Origin: Clostridia bacterium | GTDB lineage: Bacteria > Bacillota > Clostridia > Christensenellales > Aristaeellaceae | Direction of reading: 5' to 3' | DNA length: 53,546 nucleotides | Assembly: GCA_017484085.1 (NCBI GenBank) | Contig: JAFUTW010000005.1 | Span: forward strand, 1-53,546 | Shown here: piece by piece, positions 17,072-26,123 of the stretch | Layout: every line of letters starts with the position of its first letter | How positions within the stretch are numbered: position 1 is the first letter of the stretch | The notes under the pieces: model-generated | Told to the model about the DNA's origin: nothing | What the model saw: the letters and a program-made list of their open reading frames with translations, nothing else | Database searches by the model: none | Position numbers and translations under genes: made by a program

Positions 17072-17569
17072 TTATTTGTGGAAGTGCAGCTTGCAGGTCT
17101 CACAGCCCTTGGCGATGGTGTCCGTCAGGGTCAGCTTGAGGCCGTTGGCCTCCGCAATGCCGCGGTCGCCGTCCATGGCCATATCGCACAGCAGCGCGCA
17201 GCGCTCGTCGTCAAAGCCCAGCTTCTTCCAGGCGCTGACCAGCGCGCAGTAATGGAAGTTGACGGTGACGTTCTCGTCGTCCGCTTTGATGTCCGTCATG
17301 TGGAAGCTCTGCGGGCCGACCTTGCTCTCGTCGCCCAGGAAGGCGCCCTTGAAGTCCACACAGTTGCCGGGGGTCTCGCACTGGGCGCGGAAGTTTGCGC
17401 CGTGCATGAGGCCGCAGCGGTGGATCGCCCTGCGCATGATGGGCTCGGCATCGATGCCGGCCTTGACCATCTCGTCGTAGATGAGCCCCATCCAGGTAGC
17501 GCGGTGCTCGATCTGTGCGCGGTTGACGTCTACAATGGGTTCGACCTCGTTGGCTTCATTCTTGATCAT
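17072..17569 (-). CDS. ATC-hydrolase-like protein (L-2-amino-thiazoline-4-carboxylate hydrolase family)
   Basis: This 165-residue protein resembles the ATC hydrolase family. Its marks are a cysteine-rich pattern with CETPGNCVDFKG in the middle, FHYCALVSAWKKLGF and CALLCDMAMDGDRGIAE after it, and an end of TIAKGCETCKLHF. Pseudomonas members open the thiazoline ring of ATC on the way to cysteine, but most family members are uncharacterised. Here it is the first gene of the ten-gene operon, directly ahead of livJ, which suggests action on the imported compound. The link to a cysteine desulfidase-like gene at the far end of the operon is suggestive only. Confidence 0.72.
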   Translation of the reverse strand: MIKNEANEVEPIVDVNRAQIEHRATWMGLIYDEMVKAGIDAEPIMRRAIHRCGLMHGANFRAQCETPGNCVDFKGAFLGDESKVGPQSFHMTDIKADDENVTVNFHYCALVSAWKKLGFDDERCALLCDMAMDGDRGIAEANGLKLTLTDTIAKGCETCKLHFHK

Positions 17570-17640
17570 GATTCTTTCCTCCCCCTGCGCCCAGCATAGC
17601 GCATATGATGTAACCTCCCGACGCCTCTTGCGTCACTGCT

Positions 17641-17669
17641 AGTATATCAATAATCGACCAGAGAGTCAA
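17641..17669 (-). promoter_or_regulatory. Promoter of the ten-gene operon
   Basis: Reading leftward, TTGACT, a 17-base spacer and TATACT lie about 70 bases before the first start codon. The rest of 17670-17807 shows no gene. Confidence 0.85.
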
Positions 17670-17807
17670 GCAGTTTTGACAAAATACAGAAGATTATTCA
17701 TAAACACTTTGACGAGACAGTATGCGACACTATAGGTAAAACAGCTAATACAAAGAGGCTGAAATAAACAAATGAGAGGTCACTTGCTGTAAGAAGGAAA
17801 AGGAAAT

Positions 17808-17833
17808 CCCCCTGCCGCCTCGCGGCAGGGGGG
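17808..17833 (-). terminator. Terminator of the membrane protein gene
   Basis: CCCCCTGCCG and CGGCAGGGGG form a 10-bp stem followed, reading leftward, by ATTTCCTTTTCC. It lies about 60 bases beyond the stop codon. Confidence 0.75.
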
Positions 17834-17893
17834 AAAATGAGGCATGGGCAAAATGTTTCAAATGACAGGTCCATAAGAGAATAAGGACAGAAC

Positions 17894-19798
17894 CTATTTT
17901 TCTGTCAGTTGAATATCCTGTACATCTATTGAGGTGTCTCCGGCTTGAAGCAGAATCATAAAGTATTTGTCGTCTTCCGGGAGGACAAAAGTGAAGGCAT
18001 TCTCCCCCTCTTCCAGCTTTGCATCGACGAAGCATGTAAAGTTTTTTCCTTTAAAGATCTGAAGCGTGCTGCCGTCCGGTTTGCCGGACATACTGAAAGA
18101 CAGGGTATAAGAGCCGGCTTCTCTCCAGGAAGTTGGCACACGAAAACGTCCCCCGGGAGACAGAGACAGGGTCTGCTCTTTGTAGGAACCATTTTCCATT
18201 TTTCCCCGTGCCAGCAGTATCGCGTTGACAAAGCCTGTACTGCTTTCAAATCCATAAACAGTGAAGGTTTGATTGTCATATATTCTTTTTGCACCGGAAA
18301 ATGCAAGCCATGGGGACAACTGTGTTTCTTCGGCCTTTGTGAGAAGAAGGAAAGTCTTGTCAGGCACATGGTTAAGATCGCTGCGGTCATCAGGTTCCAG
18401 CCATCGGATGAAATCCAAAGAAACCGTGCAAGCAGCGCCCTCTTCGGTTTCTACAGGAACTACACCGGTGAAGGTGAGTTTTCCGTCTGTACGTTCTTCA
18501 AGAGTGCGGATATGCCAAAATGTGCCATAGCCTGCGTGATAGCCCTCAGAGATCAACCACTGGCCTGCAGATAGAGCATCTTGTGCTCGCTCTGAGTTCT
18601 CTTTTTCCTGTGCTGAGGTCTCCTGCCAAAGCGTTAATCCGGACAACCCTAATTGGGCCGCCAGGAGAAAGATGAAGAATCGGCGAAGAAAAGAACTTTT
18701 CTCCGCGCGTAAAACAACAGGCAGAGAAGGAACGAAATAAAAAACAGCTAGAATGAGGTAACGATTGAGATACGTTCCCTGAATAAAGATAAAACACAGC
18801 AGATTTACAAAAAATCCCCAGGATGCCAGTGACAGGAGGTCTCTTTCTGCCGAGGAAATGACTTTGAAGCGGCAATGATAGATCATCATGCCTGCTAAAA
18901 TGAGTATGGAAAGCAGCAGTATGTTTGAAATCCCGGCAGTCGAAAAGAGAGGAACGCCCCCTCGAAAGCCCAGCAATTTCAGAAAATCCGTTGCGACAGA
19001 TGTCAGCGTTTCGAGCATCAGACTGCCGTCCAACGGATTGAAAAAAAAGGAAGAAGCGCTCCCTGTGCCGCTGTGAAACAGTCTGGGAGTTACGATTTCT
19101 GCAGCTATGTAACCGGCACAACAGAAGAAAAAACCAAGGACAGAGGCCTGTGTAACAGGTGGGAATACTGTTTTTTTATCCTTTTTGTCAAACATCCTGA
19201 ATACACCCGAGATGAACAGCGGGCAGATGAAGCACAAGACATAGCGGACAGAGAGAAAACCCATAAGAAAACAGAGAGTACAAAGAGGTATAAAACGATA
19301 TCTGTTTTTGCGCTCTGATGCGTTATTCCAAAGGATGAACAAACCATAGGCAAAGGGCAGGTGGACAATATAATATCCTCCAATCGTCATGTTTGAAGCA
19401 TATAGCGCGGAAGCAGAAAATGGCAGAAGAGCAGTTACCGCCAAAGCTTTTCCGCTTGAGATACGGAGTTTCCTCAATAGTGCATAAAGGACAGACATGC
19501 TGATAACAAAGCCCAGCGTATTGCCGATGATCCTTGCGATTTTATAGGAAGAAGTAAAGCAAAAAGCCAAAGCATAGAGCAGATTCATATGAAGCGTGTG
19601 AATCTCTGTTGAATACAGCCAGTCGAAATCAATAAGACTGCCGGAATCATGCTGCTGTTTTGCCAGAATAAGCTCGGAGGACATATCGCTGTTTAAATAG
19701 GTACAATAACCCGCCTGCTGCAATGCGATCGAGAAAGCGAGTGTTACAACACATAAAAGGAGGCCTCCTAAAGCAGGAAGGAAATGATTCTTTCTCAA
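17894..19798 (-). CDS. Large polytopic membrane protein with C-terminal extracellular domain (GT-C-like)
   Basis: This 634-residue protein has about ten hydrophobic spans between residues 8 and 400. An early extracytoplasmic loop contains an acidic LNSDMSSELI motif, the place where GT-C fold glycosyltransferases carry their catalytic Asp. After the last span (FFIFLLAAQLGLSGLTLW) comes a soluble domain of about 230 residues, beta-rich near its end. I infer a lipid-linked sugar transferase or other envelope function, without a specific substrate. The gene is far more AT-rich than its neighbours, with AAA/ATT-rich codon use, and stands alone between its own signals, so recent transfer is likely. 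An extended -10, TGATATAAT (19861-19869), precedes it. Confidence 0.6.
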   Translation of the reverse strand: MRKNHFLPALGGLLLCVVTLAFSIALQQAGYCTYLNSDMSSELILAKQQHDSGSLIDFDWLYSTEIHTLHMNLLYALAFCFTSSYKIARIIGNTLGFVISMSVLYALLRKLRISSGKALAVTALLPFSASALYASNMTIGGYYIVHLPFAYGLFILWNNASERKNRYRFIPLCTLCFLMGFLSVRYVLCFICPLFISGVFRMFDKKDKKTVFPPVTQASVLGFFFCCAGYIAAEIVTPRLFHSGTGSASSFFFNPLDGSLMLETLTSVATDFLKLLGFRGGVPLFSTAGISNILLLSILILAGMMIYHCRFKVISSAERDLLSLASWGFFVNLLCFIFIQGTYLNRYLILAVFYFVPSLPVVLRAEKSSFLRRFFIFLLAAQLGLSGLTLWQETSAQEKENSERAQDALSAGQWLISEGYHAGYGTFWHIRTLEERTDGKLTFTGVVPVETEEGAACTVSLDFIRWLEPDDRSDLNHVPDKTFLLLTKAEETQLSPWLAFSGAKRIYDNQTFTVYGFESSTGFVNAILLARGKMENGSYKEQTLSLSPGGRFRVPTSWREAGSYTLSFSMSGKPDGSTLQIFKGKNFTCFVDAKLEEGENAFTFVLPEDDKYFMILLQAGDTSIDVQDIQLTEK

Positions 19799-19860
19799 TA
19801 TGCCGTACCTCCTTGTAACCCTGTGGTAATCTGCAATGTTTCTTATGCTTACTCCAAATT

Positions 19861-19869
19861 ATTATATCA
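19861..19869 (-). promoter_or_regulatory. Extended -10 promoter for the membrane protein
   Basis: Reading leftward, TGATATAAT lies about 60 bases before the ATG; GGAGG lies just ahead of the start. No good -35 box. Confidence 0.5.
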
Positions 19870-19889
19870 TGAAAACAGGAACAGGACAG

Positions 19890-19925
19890 GAAAAATTAAA
19901 GAACCAATCCCGAAGGAGGTTCTTT
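19890..19925 (-). terminator. Terminator of the leu-asnA-dgo operon
   Basis: AAAGAACC and GGTTCTTT form the stem, followed leftward by AATTTTTCC. It lies about 65 bases beyond the last gene of the seven-gene operon. Confidence 0.75.
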
Positions 19926-19990
19926 AATGGCAAAACTCAGCTGAAAGAAAGTTGGGCTGTGAGAGGATCTCAGGAAGAACTAAAACCTAT

Positions 19991-20968
19991 TTATATCCCC
20001 GCGATCTCCAGCGCGCCGGTGACACCCATCCGCGCGGTGAGCGCGGGATCGACGGAGCGGGCGCCTTTGATGCCCATGGCCCGGAGCACGTCGATGAATG
20101 CCTGCTGCAGCGGCGGTTTGCCCGCAACGTAAACGGCGGGCGCGGCGCCTTTTACAAAGGTGCGAAGCGCCTTGACGTCCTCGCAGAGGACGGCGCCCAG
20201 CAGCCAGCTCTGGATCTTCGGGGCATCCTGTGCACCCAGCGTGTTCAGGATGCGTCCGGCGAAGGCCGCGCGGCCGAGGCCGCTGCGCAGGCATTCGGCT
20301 GCCCCGGCACAGGCCATGTCCGCATCGTACGTCTCGGGGCTGCAGAAGCCGCCGCCGACCGCACCGGAGAGGATGGTATGGTGGGTGACGGCATCCAGCA
20401 GCTCGCCGGAGATCGAGGTCATGCAGCCGAGGATCTCACCGTCTGCGCCCATGTGAACGAACTTGTTATGGGAACCGGGCAGCACGAAGAGCGCCTCTTT
20501 GCGGGGAGAAAGCAGGCGGTGCAGGCCGATGGATTCGGTCTCCTCGCCGCGCATCATATCCATGTCCGCGCAGTTGCCGGCATGGACTTCTCCGCCGAAG
20601 TTGCGCACCCCGGGGATAAACTCGATCGCAAAGGGCGCGATATCGGGGAAGGCGGCGCTCTGCATCCCGCAGCGCAGCATCCCGGCTGTAACGGGCGCTA
20701 CGAGGTGGGGGATCTCGAGCAGCCCCATGCCGCTGGTGATCATCCCGTAGGCGACGGCGCGGCCGATCTCATCCGCTGCGGTACCGGATTCCTCAAGCGC
20801 CTGCCGGATGCATCCGCGCAAAAGCTCCCGCAGCCTGCCGTTGTGGCCGTCGATGGCGGTATGGCGCACGCCGCCCTCCGCCCGCGCACAGGAGAGGACC
20901 TGCCCGGAGGCGTCCAGCAGGTAGACGCGCAGGTTGGTCGTCCCGCCGTCGATGACGAGCGTCTTCAT
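19991..20968 (-). CDS. dgoK: 2-dehydro-3-deoxygalactonokinase-like sugar acid kinase
   Basis: This 325-residue kinase phosphorylates 2-keto-3-deoxy sugar acids at C6 with ATP. Family marks are IDGGTTNLRVYLLD at the N-terminus, AYGMITSGMGL, DMMRGEETESIG, FVLPGSHNKFVHM and ISGELLDAVTHHTIL. It overlaps the aldolase gene by 4 bases, and together they give the kinase and aldolase steps of a De Ley-Doudoroff-like route to pyruvate and glyceraldehyde 3-phosphate. The dehydratase and dehydrogenase steps are not in the window. Specificity for galactonate is inferred from the family only. Confidence 0.88.
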   Translation of the reverse strand: MKTLVIDGGTTNLRVYLLDASGQVLSCARAEGGVRHTAIDGHNGRLRELLRGCIRQALEESGTAADEIGRAVAYGMITSGMGLLEIPHLVAPVTAGMLRCGMQSAAFPDIAPFAIEFIPGVRNFGGEVHAGNCADMDMMRGEETESIGLHRLLSPRKEALFVLPGSHNKFVHMGADGEILGCMTSISGELLDAVTHHTILSGAVGGGFCSPETYDADMACAGAAECLRSGLGRAAFAGRILNTLGAQDAPKIQSWLLGAVLCEDVKALRTFVKGAAPAVYVAGKPPLQQAFIDVLRAMGIKGARSVDPALTARMGVTGALEIAGI

Positions 20969-21636
20969 CTGGATGCCTCCCAGGCGGCGATGGCGTTGGT
21001 AAAGGCCTTTGCCCTTTCAAGGATGATGCTGTCATCCCCGCTCTTCACGGCGGAGGGAACGACGAGGGGGGAGCCGACGCCGAAGCCGCAGATGCCTGCG
21101 GAGAGGAAATCCGATACGTTTTCGGGCTGTACGCCGCCCACCGCGCTCATCGGGATGAAGCCGAGCGGTCCGCGGACGGCCTTGATATAGCCGAGCCCCA
21201 GCTCGCCGGCGGGGAAGAGCTTGACGATGTCCGCGCCGCTGCGCCAGGCCAGCTCGATCTCCGTGGGCGTCATCGCGCCGGGCATGGCGACCATGCCCAG
21301 CTCCCTGGCCCTGCGGATCACATCGGGGTTCACATTGGGCGTGATGGCAAGACAGGCGCCGGCCTCGTATGCCGCTTCCACCTCGCGCACTGTCAGCGCG
21401 GTTCCGCATCCGACGATGACCCTGTCGCCGCAGGCGGAGACGACGCGGCGGATCTTCTCCTGATTATCTTCGACAGCGTTTTCGCTGCCGTGGTCAAAGG
21501 TAAACTCCAGCACGCGCACGCCGCCCCCGATCAGCGCGGAGACTACGCCGTCCACACGGGAGAGGGGGACGCCGCGGAGAATGGCCACCAGCCGCTCCCG
21601 GCGGATGACGGCCAGCGCTTCATCATGGCTCATCAT
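20965..21636 (-). CDS. dgoA: KDPG/KDPGal-type aldolase
   Basis: This 223-residue class I aldolase cleaves 2-keto-3-deoxy-6-phospho sugar acids (or 4-hydroxy-2-oxoglutarate) to pyruvate and an aldehyde. The Schiff-base lysine lies in ADIVKLFPAGELG. IVGCGTALT, AITPNVNPDVI and MSAVGGVQPENVSDFLSAG are the other conserved blocks; most homologues read GAGT where this has GCGT. It overlaps the next two genes, so it is firmly within the operon. The choice between KDPG and KDPGal depends on the partner kinase, which is DgoK-like. Confidence 0.87.
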   Translation of the reverse strand: MMSHDEALAVIRRERLVAILRGVPLSRVDGVVSALIGGGVRVLEFTFDHGSENAVEDNQEKIRRVVSACGDRVIVGCGTALTVREVEAAYEAGACLAITPNVNPDVIRRARELGMVAMPGAMTPTEIELAWRSGADIVKLFPAGELGLGYIKAVRGPLGFIPMSAVGGVQPENVSDFLSAGICGFGVGSPLVVPSAVKSGDDSIILERAKAFTNAIAAWEASR

Positions 21637-21962
21637 GGTTCCTGCTCTCCTTCCGGATCTGTCCTGTCATTGCCGAAAAGCTCACGGGCCAGGGCTTGTG
21701 CCTCTTCCAGGCGTGGCAGCGGGACGTAAAAGCGCGTCACGTCCGCCTGCGGGCCGACGATAGCGGAGATCCCGGCGCCCAGGTCCAGCCGTGTCAGGAC
21801 GGGGATATGCTCCTGGCGCAGGATATCGGCGTACATATCGGAGAGCACGCTGCCGAGCTCCGCGGCCAGGCAGTAGTCCTCCTCGCGGACGGGGCGGCCA
21901 GGCCTACCGCATTCCGGGCAGCCTCCGCCCTCATACAGGCGCATGCATCGTTCACAGTACAT
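21633..21962 (-). CDS. Small zinc-ribbon protein with DUF2007-like domain
   Basis: This 109-residue protein starts with two knuckles, CERC and CPEC (residues 3-18), likely binding one zinc. A DUF2007-like alpha/beta domain follows (EHIPVLTRLDLGAGISAIVGP, then LEEAQALARELFG). DUF2007 proteins are putative signal-transduction or ligand-binding factors of unknown role. It lies 11 bases after asnA and overlaps the aldolase gene by 4 bases. Confidence 0.65.
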   Translation of the reverse strand: MYCERCMRLYEGGGCPECGRPGRPVREEDYCLAAELGSVLSDMYADILRQEHIPVLTRLDLGAGISAIVGPQADVTRFYVPLPRLEEAQALARELFGNDRTDPEGEQEP

Positions 21963-21973
21963 GTTGCAGCCTC

Positions 21974-22987
21974 CTACAGAAGGGTGATGTCCGCATCGCG
22001 GAAGACGGATTCGGTCTCCTCATCCCAGACGGAGGACTGTACCTCGCCGATATGCGCCTTGCCCAGCAGCAGCATGCACAGGCGGCTCTGACCGATGCCG
22101 CCGCCCATGGTGAGAGGAAGGCGGCCTGCAAGCAGCATCTTGTGGAAGGGGAGCGCGCGGCGCTCGTCGCAGCCCGCAAGGGTCAGCTGTCTGTCCAGGG
22201 ATTCCGGCGAGACGCGGATGCCCATGGAGCTGACCTCCATGGCGCACTCCAGCAGCGGATACCAGAAGAGGATGTCGCCGTTGAGCTCCCAGTCGTCGTA
22301 GTCGGGCGCGCGTCCGTCGTGCGGCTTGCCGGATTTCAGCTTGCCGCCGATGCCCTGGATGAAGACGGTGCCGTTTTCCCTGGCGAAGAGGTTTTCCCGC
22401 TCCTTAGGGGTCTTGTCCGGCCAGCGGTCTTCCAGATCCTGTGCGGTGGCGAAGGCCACGTCGCGGGAGAGCAGAGGGGCGGCCAAAAGCTGCGGGTACT
22501 TGCCGCGCACGGCCAGCTGCGTATCGCAGATGGCGCCGACGATGGCGCGGACCGCCTGATGGAGGGTGTATTCTGTCCGGTTCTCCTCGGTGATGACCTT
22601 TTCCCAGTCCCACTGGTCGACGTAGCAGGAATGCAGATTGTCCAGCACCTCGTCGCGTCGGATGGCGTTCATGTCCGTGACGATGCCCTTGCCGGGATGG
22701 ATGTCATAGCGGTAAAGGGCCATGCGCTTCCACTTGGCCAGCGAGTGGACGACGGCGGCGTCCGCGTGCGCGTCCGGGATATCAAAGGACACGGGGCGCT
22801 CCACGCCGTTCAGGTCGTCGTTCAGGCCGGAGGAGGGGCGCACGAAAAGGGGAGCGGAAACGCGCTTCAGGTTCAGCTCCGTGCACAGCGCATCCTGGAA
22901 GACGCGCTTGATGAGGCTGATGGCCGCCTGCGTCTGATACAGGGTGAGGTGCGGCTCGTAGCCGCGGGGGATATAAGACTTTGCCAT
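21974..22987 (-). CDS. asnA: Aspartate-ammonia ligase (AsnA)
   Basis: This 337-residue enzyme makes asparagine from aspartate, ammonia and ATP and is related to class II aminoacyl-tRNA synthetases. Typical blocks are GLNDDLNGVERPVSFDIP, VHSLAKWKRMALYRY, GKGIVTDMNAIRRDE, LDNLHSCYVDQWDWEKVI and the C-terminal TMGGGIGQSRLCMLLLGKAHIGEVQ. It begins 3 bases after leuB, so asparagine synthesis is under the leucine T-box here. Confidence 0.96.
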   Translation of the reverse strand: MAKSYIPRGYEPHLTLYQTQAAISLIKRVFQDALCTELNLKRVSAPLFVRPSSGLNDDLNGVERPVSFDIPDAHADAAVVHSLAKWKRMALYRYDIHPGKGIVTDMNAIRRDEVLDNLHSCYVDQWDWEKVITEENRTEYTLHQAVRAIVGAICDTQLAVRGKYPQLLAAPLLSRDVAFATAQDLEDRWPDKTPKERENLFARENGTVFIQGIGGKLKSGKPHDGRAPDYDDWELNGDILFWYPLLECAMEVSSMGIRVSPESLDRQLTLAGCDERRALPFHKMLLAGRLPLTMGGGIGQSRLCMLLLGKAHIGEVQSSVWDEETESVFRDADITLL

Positions 22988-22990
22988 AGG

Positions 22991-24055
22991 TCAGATCCTT
23001 TCCGCCACCAGCGCGCCCATTTCCGTGCAGCCGACGGCCTTTGTGCCTTCGGAGCGGATGTCTGCGGTGCGGTAGCCTTCATCCAGCACGCGGGAGACGG
23101 CCGATTCGATGGCCTGCGCCTCCTGCTCGAGCCCCAGACTGTGCCGCAGCAGCAGCGCCGCGGAGAGGATGGTGCCCAGCGGATTGGCGATGTCGCGGCC
23201 GGCGATATCGGGCGCGGAGCCGTGGATGGGCTCGTACAGGCCGCGGGTCCCTGCGCCCAGGCTGGCGCTGGGCATCATGCCCAGGCTGCCGGCGATAGCG
23301 GCGCTCTCATCGGAGAGGATGTCGCCGAAGAGGTTGCCGGTGATGATGACGTCGAACTGGGAGGGGCGCAGGATGAGCTGCATGGCTGCGTTGTCCACGT
23401 ACATGTAAGACACTTCCACCTGCGGGTATTCAGAGGCCAGGCGGGACACCGTCTCCCGCCACAGACGGGAGCACTCCAGCACGTTGGCCTTGTCCACGGA
23501 GCAGAGCTTGCCGCGGCGCTTTGCAGCCATCTCAAAGCCGATGCGCGCCAGGCGCTCCACCTCCGCGGCGGAGTAGGCCATCTCATCGGTGGCGGCCAGC
23601 CGGTCGTCGCTGCGCCAGCGCTTGCCGAAGTAGATGTCGCCCGTCAGCTCGCGCAGGATCATGATGTCGATCGGCTCGCTGATGATGTCCGGGCGCAGGG
23701 GGCAGGCGCCTGAGAGCTGAGGATGGATGCGGCAGGGACGGAGATTCGCAAAGACATTCATGCCTTTGCGCAGCGCCAGCAGGCCCTTTTCCGGGCGCTT
23801 TGCGGCTTCCACGCCGTCCCACTTGGGGCCTCCCACGCTGCCCATCAGTACCGCGTCGCTCGCGTTGCAGGCTGCGAGCGTCTCATCCGTCAGCGGTACG
23901 CCGTAGGCGTCGATGGAAGCGCCGCCCAGCTTGCGCTCATCGAAAGTGAAGGAATGGCCGTATTTGGCCGCGACGGCTTCCAGAACGCGCACGGCCTGCG
24001 CTGTGATCTCCGGCCCGATGTAGTCGCCGGGCAGGGTGACGATGTTCGCTTTCAC
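22991..24055 (-). CDS. leuB: 3-Isopropylmalate dehydrogenase
   Basis: This 354-residue enzyme oxidises and decarboxylates 3-isopropylmalate to 4-methyl-2-oxopentanoate with NAD+. Support: [39 protein letters not shown] and [25 protein letters not shown] start at 24055 follows GGGAGG and overlaps the leuD stop by 4 bases. One oddity: the usual LPGDGIGPE reads LPGDYIGPE near residue 11. Confidence 0.95.
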   Translation of the reverse strand: MKANIVTLPGDYIGPEITAQAVRVLEAVAAKYGHSFTFDERKLGGASIDAYGVPLTDETLAACNASDAVLMGSVGGPKWDGVEAAKRPEKGLLALRKGMNVFANLRPCRIHPQLSGACPLRPDIISEPIDIMILRELTGDIYFGKRWRSDDRLAATDEMAYSAAEVERLARIGFEMAAKRRGKLCSVDKANVLECSRLWRETVSRLASEYPQVEVSYMYVDNAAMQLILRPSQFDVIITGNLFGDILSDESAAIAGSLGMMPSASLGAGTRGLYEPIHGSAPDIAGRDIANPLGTILSAALLLRHSLGLEQEAQAIESAVSRVLDEGYRTADIRSEGTKAVGCTEMGALVAERI

Positions 24056-24558
24056 TGTTTGTCGCCTCCCGAAATCCGTTCCTTCACGTATTCCTCGATG
24101 CCGCCGCAGTCGATGATCTTCTGCACGAAAGGCGGGAAGGGCGCGGCCTCGAAGCTCTCGCCCGTGGTGATATCGCGGATGACGCCGGTATCCAGATCGG
24201 CTTCCACCTCGTCGCCGTCGCGGATGGCGGCCGCAGCGGCCGGGCATTCCACGATGGCCAGGCCGATATCGATGCTGTTGCGGTAGAAGATGCGGGCGAA
24301 GCTGTCCGCGATGACCAGAGGGATGCCGCTGGCCTTGATGGCGATGGGGGCATGCTCGCGGGAGGAGCCGCAGCCGAAGGTGCGCCCGGCCACGATGATC
24401 TTGCGGGTCTCGCTCTTTTTGTGAAAGTCGCTGTCGATGTCCTCCATGCAGTGGACAGCCAGCTCGGCGGGGTCGCCGGTGTTCAGGTAGCGGGCGGGGA
24501 TGATGACGTCCGTATCGACGTGATCGCCGTACTTGATAACCCTGGAACAAACCTTCAT
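24052..24558 (-). CDS. leuD: 3-Isopropylmalate dehydratase small subunit
   Basis: This 168-residue swivelling subunit joins LeuC to isomerise 2- to 3-isopropylmalate. It has the [11 protein letters not shown] start, [14 protein letters not shown] and [14 protein letters not shown]. It is of the short, LeuC/LeuD two-subunit type. It follows leuC by one base. Confidence 0.96.
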   Translation of the reverse strand: MKVCSRVIKYGDHVDTDVIIPARYLNTGDPAELAVHCMEDIDSDFHKKSETRKIIVAGRTFGCGSSREHAPIAIKASGIPLVIADSFARIFYRNSIDIGLAIVECPAAAAAIRDGDEVEADLDTGVIRDITTGESFEAAPFPPFVQKIIDCGGIEEYVKERISGGDKQ

Positions 24559-24559
24559 C

Positions 24560-25822
24560 TTACAGCACCTCCTCGGGTGTCGCTACGCGGCCCAGAATGG
24601 CGGAAGCGGCGGCAACCGCCGGACCGGCCAGGATGATTTCGGAACTCTTGGCGCCCATGCGGCCGACGAAATTGCGGTTTGTGGTGGAAACCGCGCGCTC
24701 TCCCGAGGCCAGCACGCCGCAGAAGCCGCCCAGACAGGGGCCGCAGGTGGGCATGGTGAAGATGGCGCCGGCATCCACGAAGATGTCGACCAGCCCTTCG
24801 GCCAGGCAGGTTTTGACGACCTGCTGCGTGCCGGGGATGACGATGCAGCGGACGTCTTCCGCGACCTTGTGCCCCTTCAGGATCTCAGCGGCCATGCGCA
24901 TGTCGCTGATGCGCCCGTTGGTGCAGCTGCCGATGACGACCTGGTCGATCTTCATGTCCTTTACGTCTTTGGCCGGCCGGGCGTTCTCGGGCAGGTGCGG
25001 CAGGGAGACCGTCAGTTCCAGCTTGGAAAGGTCGATGGTGACCGTCCGGGCGTACTCGGCGTCCGGATCGGGCTCAAAGGCCGTCCACTCGCGGGAGACG
25101 CGCTCTTTCAGGTAGGCGCGGCACACGTCGTCCACCGGGAAGATGCCGTTTTTGGCGCCTGCCTCAATGGCCATATTGGCGATGGTGAGGCGGCTGTCCA
25201 TGGAGAGGTTCGCGATGCCGTCGCCCGTGAATTCCAGGCTCTGGTAGAGCGCGCCGTCCACGCCGATCTCGCCGATGAGGTGGAGGATGACGTCCTTGCC
25301 GCTGACGTAGCCGCGCGGTTTGCCGGTCAGTACCACACGGATGGCCTCCGGCACCTTGAACCAGCACTCGCCGATGGCCATGCCGACGCCCATATCGGTG
25401 GAGCCGACGCCCGTGGAGAACGCGCCGACTGCGCCGTAGGTGCAGGTGTGGCTGTCGGCACCGATGATGACCTCGCCGGGAGCGACGATGCCCTGCTCCG
25501 GCAGCAGCGCGTGCTCGATGCCCACGCGGCCGACTTCATAATAGTGGCGGATGCCCTGGCTGCGCGCGAATTCGCGCATCATCTTGGCGTTTTCGGCGCT
25601 CTTGATATCCTTGTTGGGGACGAAGTGATCGGGGATCAGCGCGATTTTGCCGGGGTCGAACACCCGGGTCGCCCCCATCTTCCAAAACTCGTTGATCGCG
25701 ACCGGCGCCGTGATGTCGTTGCCCAGCACCATGTCGAGCTTGCACATCAGCAGTTCGCCGGCGCTGCAGGACGGAACGCCTGCCGCCCGGGCAAGGATCT
25801 TTTGGGTCATCGTCATTCCCAT
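24560..25822 (-). CDS. leuC: 3-Isopropylmalate dehydratase large subunit
   Basis: This 420-residue aconitase-family subunit carries the [4Fe-4S] cluster. Cysteines in [12 protein letters not shown] and [10 protein letters not shown] are the ligands, and [23 protein letters not shown] is diagnostic. The ATG at 25822 is preceded by AGGGAGGAAACAG and lies about 40 bases after the T-box terminator; longer in-frame starts run into the leader. First gene of the T-box operon. Confidence 0.96.
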   Translation of the reverse strand: MGMTMTQKILARAAGVPSCSAGELLMCKLDMVLGNDITAPVAINEFWKMGATRVFDPGKIALIPDHFVPNKDIKSAENAKMMREFARSQGIRHYYEVGRVGIEHALLPEQGIVAPGEVIIGADSHTCTYGAVGAFSTGVGSTDMGVGMAIGECWFKVPEAIRVVLTGKPRGYVSGKDVILHLIGEIGVDGALYQSLEFTGDGIANLSMDSRLTIANMAIEAGAKNGIFPVDDVCRAYLKERVSREWTAFEPDPDAEYARTVTIDLSKLELTVSLPHLPENARPAKDVKDMKIDQVVIGSCTNGRISDMRMAAEILKGHKVAEDVRCIVIPGTQQVVKTCLAEGLVDIFVDAGAIFTMPTCGPCLGGFCGVLASGERAVSTTNRNFVGRMGAKSSEIILAGPAVAAASAILGRVATPEEVL

Positions 25823-25859
25823 GGACTGTTTCCTCCCTCGTTCGCTTTTCGGATTGAAA

Positions 25860-26117
25860 CGAAAAACCCGCACCTGCCTTACGGCAGGGGCGGGGAATCC
25901 ACGCGGTACCACCCTGATTCAATCCGTGCACGGCTGCCGTGCACAGATCCTCGTTTGCCTTTACGCGGCATACGTCCCACGCTTGTCACGTGGGCAGCTC
26001 CGGGCTGAGCTATCCCGCGCTGTCTCCGCCGGCTTTCACCGGTCGCCGGCTCTCTTGGGGCAGGCAGCGCGTCTTTTGCCCTTCATCGCCTTTCATCGTA
26101 AGGCTTCATGCGATTTG
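25860..26117 (-). promoter_or_regulatory. T-box riboswitch, leucine (CUC) specifier
   Basis: Reading leftward from the promoter, Stem I contains GAGAGCCGG and the facing GGTGAAAGCCGG. The specifier region reads ATAG-CTC-AGCCCGGAGCTG, so the codon is CUC for Leu, followed by the usual purine. The T-box sequence GGGTGGTACCGCG (25902-25914) lies in an antiterminator flanked by GAATC/GGATTC. The competing terminator pairs CCCGCCCCTGCC with GGCAGGTGCGGG and ends in TTTTT. Uncharged tRNA-Leu should favour readthrough into leuC. The codon call is by alignment to the usual spacing. Confidence 0.93.
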
Positions 26118-26123
26118 CCTGTT

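Noticed and set aside
17894-19798. Insertion sequence or transposase in the AT-rich island
   Set aside because: The protein is polytopic with no DDE or recombinase motif and no terminal inverted repeats were seen.
24533-26008. Plus-strand gene across the T-box and leuC
   Set aside because: It reads through the T-box antiterminator and terminator in antisense; shadow of leuC.
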